This document shows, in pieces, positions 7,308-9,959 of a DNA stretch of 9,959 bases. The translations under genes and the position numbers were made by a program. Source of the DNA: Desulfuromonadales bacterium. GTDB lineage: Bacteria; Desulfobacterota; Desulfuromonadia; Desulfuromonadales; UBA2294. Numbering within the stretch: the stretch's first letter is position 1; each line of letters opens with the position of its first letter. The notes below the pieces were generated by a model, which saw only the letters and a program-made list of their open reading frames with translations, did no database searches and was not told the DNA's origin. The stretch spans positions 1 to 9,959 of the forward strand of contig JACUTX010000078.1 in the NCBI GenBank assembly GCA_014859615.1. The letters are read 5' to 3'.

Positions 7308-8177
7308 TTATTTTTTCAGCAGAGGAAATCCCATCTTCTCCCGCTGCGCAACATACCCTTCGGCACAGAGTCGCGACAGGTTGCGAACCCGGCCGATGTA
7401 GTGGGCCCGTTCCGTGACCGAAATAGCCCCCCGCGCATCGAGCAGATTGAAGGCGTGCGACCCCTTGAGAACAAAATCATAAGCCGGAAAGATCAATTCG
7501 GCCGCGACCAGACGCTTGCATTCAGACTCATACATGTCAAACAGCTTGAACAGCATATCGGTATCGGCCTCTTCGAAATTATATTTCGAGAATTCGACCT
7601 CGGTCTGATGATGCACATCGCCGTACTTGATCCCGTTGGTCCATTCGAGATCGTAGACGTTGTCGACCCCCTGCAGATACATCGCAATCCGCTCACAGCC
7701 GTAAGTAATCTCGCCGGCCACCGGCTTCAGATCGATACCGCCAGCCTGCTGAAAATAGGTAAACTGCGTGATCTCCATGCCGTCGAGCCAGACCTCCCAG
7801 CCGAGCCCCCAGGCACCGAGAGTCGGCGATTCCCAATCGTCCTCGACAAAGCGGATGTCATGCCGCGACGGCTCAATACCAAAACTCTTCAACGAATCGA
7901 GGTAGAGCTCCTGAATATTGAGTGGATGCGGTTTGAGGATAACCTGAAACTGATAGTAGTGCTGCAGGCGATTCGGATTCTCGCCGTAACGACCGTCAGT
8001 CGGTCGGCGGGACGGCTCTACATAAGCAGCCTTCCACGGCTCGGGGCCGAGAACACGCAGGAATGTCGCCGGATGAAAAGTTCCGGCCCCTTTTTCCATG
8101 TCGTAAGGCTGCAAGATGATGCACCCTTGCTGCGCCCAGTAATTTTGCAGGGAAAGAATCAACTCTTGAAAAGTCAC
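7308..8177 (-). CDS. glyQ: Glycyl-tRNA synthetase alpha subunit
   Basis: This is the catalytic class II subunit of tetrameric glycyl-tRNA synthetase, forming glycyl-adenylate and, with GlyS, glycyl-tRNA. The 289-residue protein is close to the usual 290-305. Diagnostic blocks are YWAQQGCIILQPYDMEKGAG (13-32), the conserved EPSRRPTDGRYGENPNRLQH (54-73), VEDDWESPTLGAWGLGWEVW (111-130), ITQFTYFQQ (136-144) and the class II motif around YGCERIAMYLQ (159-169). The start is a GTG at 8177 (protein begins MTFQEL, as I recall for the family). A full GGAGGT lies at 8181-8186, so the spacing is short. It is the first gene of glyQ-glyS, 160 bp after recO, and that gap holds a good promoter. Identity is essentially certain. 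Confidence 0.98.
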   Translation of the reverse strand: MTFQELILSLQNYWAQQGCIILQPYDMEKGAGTFHPATFLRVLGPEPWKAAYVEPSRRPTDGRYGENPNRLQHYYQFQVILKPHPLNIQELYLDSLKSFGIEPSRHDIRFVEDDWESPTLGAWGLGWEVWLDGMEITQFTYFQQAGGIDLKPVAGEITYGCERIAMYLQGVDNVYDLEWTNGIKYGDVHHQTEVEFSKYNFEEADTDMLFKLFDMYESECKRLVAAELIFPAYDFVLKGSHAFNLLDARGAISVTERAHYIGRVRNLSRLCAEGYVAQREKMGFPLLKK

Positions 8178-8180
8178 GAT

Positions 8181-8186
8181 ACCTCC
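8181..8186 (-). promoter_or_regulatory. Ribosome binding site before the GTG start of glyQ
   Basis: The minus strand reads GGAGGT with only ATC between it and the GTG start codon. A strong site at tight spacing combined with GTG may moderate translation of the alpha subunit. I see no better in-frame start nearby. Confidence 0.75.
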
Positions 8187-8261
8187 AGATAAAACGCAGC
8201 GACTGATCGTGCATGCGGGGATTGAAAAGTGTATGCTGTATACCGTTAACAGGGACGCCGA

Positions 8262-8291
8262 ATTCTAGCCCCATTCGAACGACACTGTCAA
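8262..8291 (-). promoter_or_regulatory. Sigma-70-type promoter for glyQ-glyS
   Basis: On the minus strand a perfect -35 box TTGACA (8286-8291) is followed after 18 nt by TAGAAT (8262-8267), five of six bases of the -10 consensus. Transcription would begin near 8255, leaving a leader of roughly 78 nt before glyQ. This is the best promoter match I found in the window. Confidence 0.7.
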
Positions 8292-8301
8292 GGTTCAATG
8301 A

Positions 8302-8314
8302 CCCGAAATTCGGG
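8302..8314 (-). repeat. Short palindrome in the recO-glyQ gap
   Basis: CCCGAAATTCGGG is a 13-bp palindrome with at most 5-6 paired bases. It lies 23 nt past the recO stop and just upstream of the glyQ promoter. It has no following T-run, so it is at best a weak terminator for recO; an operator-like role is equally unproven. Confidence 0.35.
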
Positions 8315-8337
8315 CCTTTAGCCTGACTTGACACACT

Positions 8338-9090
8338 TTACGGAGACTGAATTTTTTGCAGGAAGTCGAGGGCGCGTAACGGCCGCCGCAGATGAGCCTG
8401 AATCGCCGCCTGAACCACCCCTCCTCCTTCCCGGAGGGTTGTCGCACCGAGATGAATTTCGGCAAAAGCGGTCACCGGACTGCGCAAAATACGGGAGAGC
8501 GAGCCGAGGGTGGCCCGGGAGAGGAGCAGTTTCGACAGAACCGGTGCACAAGCATGACAGAGACTCCCGCCACGCGCCGGGTCGAACGCGACCGGATCGA
8601 CAGAAAGCGGGCCAAAACAATCTGAGCAGTGCAGCAGATGCGGCAGATAGCCGATATCGTCGAGCAGTCGCAATTCGAATAACAGGCGGGCCGAAGCTGA
8701 GCTCCCTTTTGCCGCAAGCTCACCCAAAAAAGCTTCGAGCAGGCGATAAATCTGCGGATGTCCCGGATCATCCCCGACCATCTCTTCGACCAGTTCACAG
8801 CCGTAACCGGCCAGTGCAATCGCATCAAGATCACTACGGATTCCGACATGCAGATCGAGCAGATCAATTTCGCGCAGAGTCAGCAGCCCGCCGGAAGCAG
8901 AAGCGCTCCAGTGCATTCGCACCTTGGCGAACGACTCCAGCCCCGGCCCGAACCGCTTGCGGCTCTTGCGTGCAGCCCGGGCAAACCCCTTACACAAGCC
9001 GTGATCCGGCGTGAAAAAGGTGACGATGCGATCGGCTTCACCGTAATCGACATGCCGCAAAATTATAGCGTCTGAGACCTGAGGTTGCAT
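8338..9090 (-). CDS. recO: DNA repair protein RecO
   Basis: RecO works with RecR and RecF to load RecA onto SSB-coated single-stranded DNA and anneals complementary strands during gap repair. The 250-aa length fits. The N-terminal OB-fold begins with the signature DAIILRHVDYGEADRIVTFFT (residues 7-27). A helical region follows, and then a zinc-binding site made by two CxxC pairs, Cys155/Cys158 and Cys178/Cys181 (HCSDC and CHAC). The ATG at 9090 places the signature where the family has it. However, there is no Shine-Dalgarno sequence just upstream, so initiation may be weak. It is the first gene of the minus-strand housekeeping run, next to the A+T-rich stretch to its right. No good promoter is evident upstream. 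The palindrome at 9157-9181 could be a control site. Confidence 0.96.
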   Translation of the reverse strand: MQPQVSDAIILRHVDYGEADRIVTFFTPDHGLCKGFARAARKSRKRFGPGLESFAKVRMHWSASASGGLLTLREIDLLDLHVGIRSDLDAIALAGYGCELVEEMVGDDPGHPQIYRLLEAFLGELAAKGSSASARLLFELRLLDDIGYLPHLLHCSDCFGPLSVDPVAFDPARGGSLCHACAPVLSKLLLSRATLGSLSRILRSPVTAFAEIHLGATTLREGGGVVQAAIQAHLRRPLRALDFLQKIQSP

Positions 9091-9156
9091 GGATCGGAGG
9101 ATAGCGGATTTGGCGGGAAAGTGCCAATGATGATTAGGCTCTTTGCCCTGGCAACC

Positions 9157-9181
9157 TCATATCTTTCTTAGATTGATATGA
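9157..9181. repeat. 25-bp interrupted palindrome upstream of recO
   Basis: TCATATC (9157-9163) and GATATGA (9175-9181) are perfect inverted arms. A further TCT/AGA pair inside them is centred on 9169. It lies about 67 bp before the recO start. The shape fits a dimeric regulator's operator or a small hairpin; no regulator can be named. Confidence 0.45.
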
Positions 9182-9272
9182 ACGCTGTTTTCAAGTGCGG
9201 GTCCAAACCGTAATGGAGACTGTCCACGACGTTAAATCAACAGTAAGTTGTGACACGGATATGAAGATTGAA

Positions 9273-9291
9273 GGGGCAGAAAATGTGCCCC
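9273..9291. repeat. GGGGCA/TGCCCC hairpin
   Basis: The six-base arms GGGGCA (9273-9278) and TGCCCC (9286-9291) enclose a 7-nt loop. There is no T-run on either side. A related sequence, AGGGGCAGTAAAT, is present in inverted orientation at 9931-9943, matching 12 of 13 bases of AGGGGCAGAAAAT at 9272-9284. Confidence 0.5.
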
Positions 9292-9329
9292 ATAAATCCT
9301 TAGATAATCCGGGACCACTGGTTGGAATA

Positions 9330-9347
9330 ACTTGTGGGACACATTAA
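9330..9347 (+). repeat. Diverged repeat copy 1 (TGGGAC family)
   Basis: ACTTGTGGGACACATTAA matches 16 of 18 bases of the copy at 9914-9931. Its TGGGAC (9335-9340) also pairs with GTCCCA at 9355-9360 across a 14-nt loop. See the finding on the right-end repeats. Confidence 0.6.
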
Positions 9348-9354
9348 AGAAAAA

Positions 9355-9364
9355 GTCCCAAATA
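9355..9364 (-). repeat. GTCCCAAATA repeat, first copy
   Basis: This 10-bp sequence recurs exactly at 9423-9432. It carries the GTCCCA arm that pairs with TGGGAC at 9335-9340, so it is one half of a stem-loop. Confidence 0.6.
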
Positions 9365-9367
9365 TAA

Positions 9368-9387
9368 AGATAAACAGGACTTTATCT
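9368..9387. repeat. 7-bp-stem hairpin
   Basis: AGATAAA (9368-9374) and TTTATCT (9381-9387) pair around the loop CAGGAC. It lies between the two TGGGAC/GTCCCA stem-loops. There is no T-run, so a terminator is unlikely. Confidence 0.5.
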
Positions 9388-9422
9388 GAGATTTTGAATG
9401 TAGTGCGATTTAATTAGCAAGC

Positions 9423-9454
9423 GTCCCAAATACAGTGATTTCTGGGACTCTTAA
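9423..9454. repeat. Inverted repeat GTCCCA-N14-TGGGAC with repeat copy 2
   Basis: GTCCCA (9423-9428) pairs with TGGGAC (9443-9448) across 14 nt. The right half, ATTTCTGGGACTCTTAA (9438-9454), is a diverged copy of the 18-bp repeat at 9914-9931, with one base missing and two changes. It begins just 3 nt past the stop codon of the zinc-ribbon gene (read on the minus strand), so it could act as that transcript's 3' hairpin, although it lacks a U-tract. Confidence 0.6.
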
Positions 9455-9457
9455 ATT

Positions 9458-9862
9458 TCAAGATGTAAATAAATAGTAATTAATTGCCGGAAATATCAGG
9501 CAAGTTAAATAAGCCCAGCCAGGGCCTTCACGTTTAACCAATGCAACGAACAACAAAAAAAGAGTTAACCAGAACCCCCAAAGACCTAAATACCCTCCCA
9601 CAATTGCATAACCATACCCACCCAAACCACGGTCGGAGCCAGCATTGCAAATCATAAGTGAAAACATCAAAGAAAGCCCTGCAACAGTGTGTGCCAAAAT
9701 TAAACATAATTGTTTTGGCTCTACATTGTCTTCATCTATAGCAGCCTTCCCATCACCTGATGACTCAGAATGCGAATTGTAATTTTTTTTATTTAAATCA
9801 CACGTAGGGCAAGCAATATAAAAATTTTTATATTTTTTCCCACATTTCGAGCAAGTTTTCAT
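9458..9862 (-). CDS. Zinc-ribbon membrane protein of unknown function
   Basis: The protein has 134 residues. An N-terminal zinc ribbon is formed by CSKC (Cys4, Cys7) and CPTC (Cys18, Cys21). A polar, acidic linker (about 24-49) is followed by three predicted membrane segments: about 51-72, 84-109 (rich in Gly, Tyr and Trp) and 115-132, ending YYLFTS. This architecture, a small cytosolic zinc ribbon fused to a few membrane helices, is common among uncharacterised bacterial proteins, and I cannot assign a function. Codon use and base composition are visibly more A+T-rich than in the neighbouring housekeeping genes, which suggests acquisition. The ATG start puts the zinc ribbon at residue 4, but the upstream ribosome binding site is poor (only AGG about 4 nt before). 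Related TGGGAC repeats flank the gene: one just past its stop, the other about 50 bp upstream of its start. Confidence 0.75.
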   Translation of the reverse strand: MKTCSKCGKKYKNFYIACPTCDLNKKNYNSHSESSGDGKAAIDEDNVEPKQLCLILAHTVAGLSLMFSLMICNAGSDRGLGGYGYAIVGGYLGLWGFWLTLFLLFVALVKREGPGWAYLTCLIFPAINYYLFTS

Positions 9863-9913
9863 GACCTAAATACCCCGTAACCTGAGACCCTCAATCCGTG
9901 TCTAATAATGGTG

Positions 9914-9931
9914 ACTTATGGGACTCATTAA
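9914..9931 (+). repeat. Diverged repeat copy 3 (TGGGAC family), upstream of the zinc-ribbon gene
   Basis: ACTTATGGGACTCATTAA is closest to copy 1 (16 of 18 identical). The preceding GTG extends the match to copy 2, giving GTGACTTATGGGACTC against GTGATTTCTGGGACTC (14 of 16). It lies in the 5' region of the zinc-ribbon gene. A poor promoter-like pair (TTAATG, 18-nt spacer, TATTAG on the minus strand) overlaps it, which I regard as weak. Confidence 0.6.
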
Positions 9932-9959
9932 TTTACTGCCCCTCGCTTTGATCTCTGTT

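Larger units (their letters stand above)
9091..9457. other. 367-bp gene-poor stretch upstream of recO
   Basis: The left part (9091-9200) is the recO leader and contains a 25-bp interrupted palindrome. From about 9200 rightwards base composition shifts to A+T and the stretch fills with small inverted repeats (9273-9291, 9335-9360, 9368-9387, 9423-9448). A plus-strand reading frame with ATG at 9213 and TAA at 9345-9347 would encode 44 residues ending ITCGTH. It has no ribosome binding site and I do not recognise it, so I do not call it a gene. No tRNA or known riboswitch is apparent. Confidence 0.6.

Noticed and set aside
8178..8261. T-box or glycine riboswitch in the glyQ leader
   Set aside because: The leader predicted from the promoter is only about 78 nt, too short for a T-box. 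I see no AGGGTGG-type T-box sequence and no tandem glycine aptamer structure.
9113..9127. Possible sigma-54 site before recO (TGGCAC on the minus strand)
   Set aside because: The -24-like half is present but the -12 half (TTGC) is missing.
9252..9902. Inverted 9-bp pair GACACGGAT (9252-9260) and ATCCGTGTC (9894-9902) as terminal inverted repeats of a mobile element
   Set aside because: A 9-bp match in about 700 bp is expected roughly by chance. The order of neighbouring matches (AGGGGCAG) is not collinear, and there is no transposase between them.
9330..9931. CRISPR array
   Set aside because: The TGGGAC repeats are diverged, change orientation and are unevenly spaced (about 100 and 480 bp), with a gene between two of them.
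9330..9931. Integron attC sites
   Set aside because: I see no GTTRRRY/RYYYAAC core pair at the expected positions, and no integrase gene is in the window.

Overview
The window looks like chromosomal DNA of a Deltaproteobacterium in the Desulfuromonadales (Geobacter, Desulfuromonas or Pelobacter type). This rests on the run recO, glyQ, glyS, ppdK on one strand, which I recall from that order, on separate alpha and beta subunits of glycyl-tRNA synthetase, and on the residue style of the proteins. The placement is inference; no database search was possible.

Layout. On the plus strand at the left are an ABC-type branched-chain amino-acid-like solute-binding lipoprotein (12-1163) and a FAHD1/YcgM-type fumarylacetoacetate hydrolase family enzyme (1240-1896). 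A strong 11-bp-stem hairpin (1904-1934) separates them from a convergent small gene on the minus strand (1959-2246). That gene encodes a very basic 95-residue protein with a histone-H1-like Ala/Lys/Pro/Thr tail. After a clean intrinsic terminator (2348-2388), the rest of the gene-dense region runs on the minus strand: ppdK (pyruvate phosphate dikinase, 2406-5072), glyS (5182-7248), glyQ (7308-8177) and recO (8338-9090). A good sigma-70 promoter lies between recO and glyQ, so glyQ-glyS and probably ppdK can be read as one unit ending at the terminator.

The right end (about 9200-9959) is different. It is visibly richer in A+T and holds one accessory-looking minus-strand gene for a zinc-ribbon protein with three predicted membrane segments. 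Its flanks carry five copies of a TGGGAC/GTCCCA box, arranged partly as two stem-loops with identical 14-nt loops. Longer diverged copies of the repeat lie immediately 3' of the gene and in its upstream region. This is the least ordinary part of the window and may be a small acquired cassette or a decayed repeat-derived element.

Functionally, the core is housekeeping: charging of tRNA-Gly, PEP/pyruvate interconversion, and RecFOR recombination repair. No CRISPR array, tRNA, rRNA, complete insertion sequence or recognisable defence system is present. I did not find a convincing new multi-gene system.
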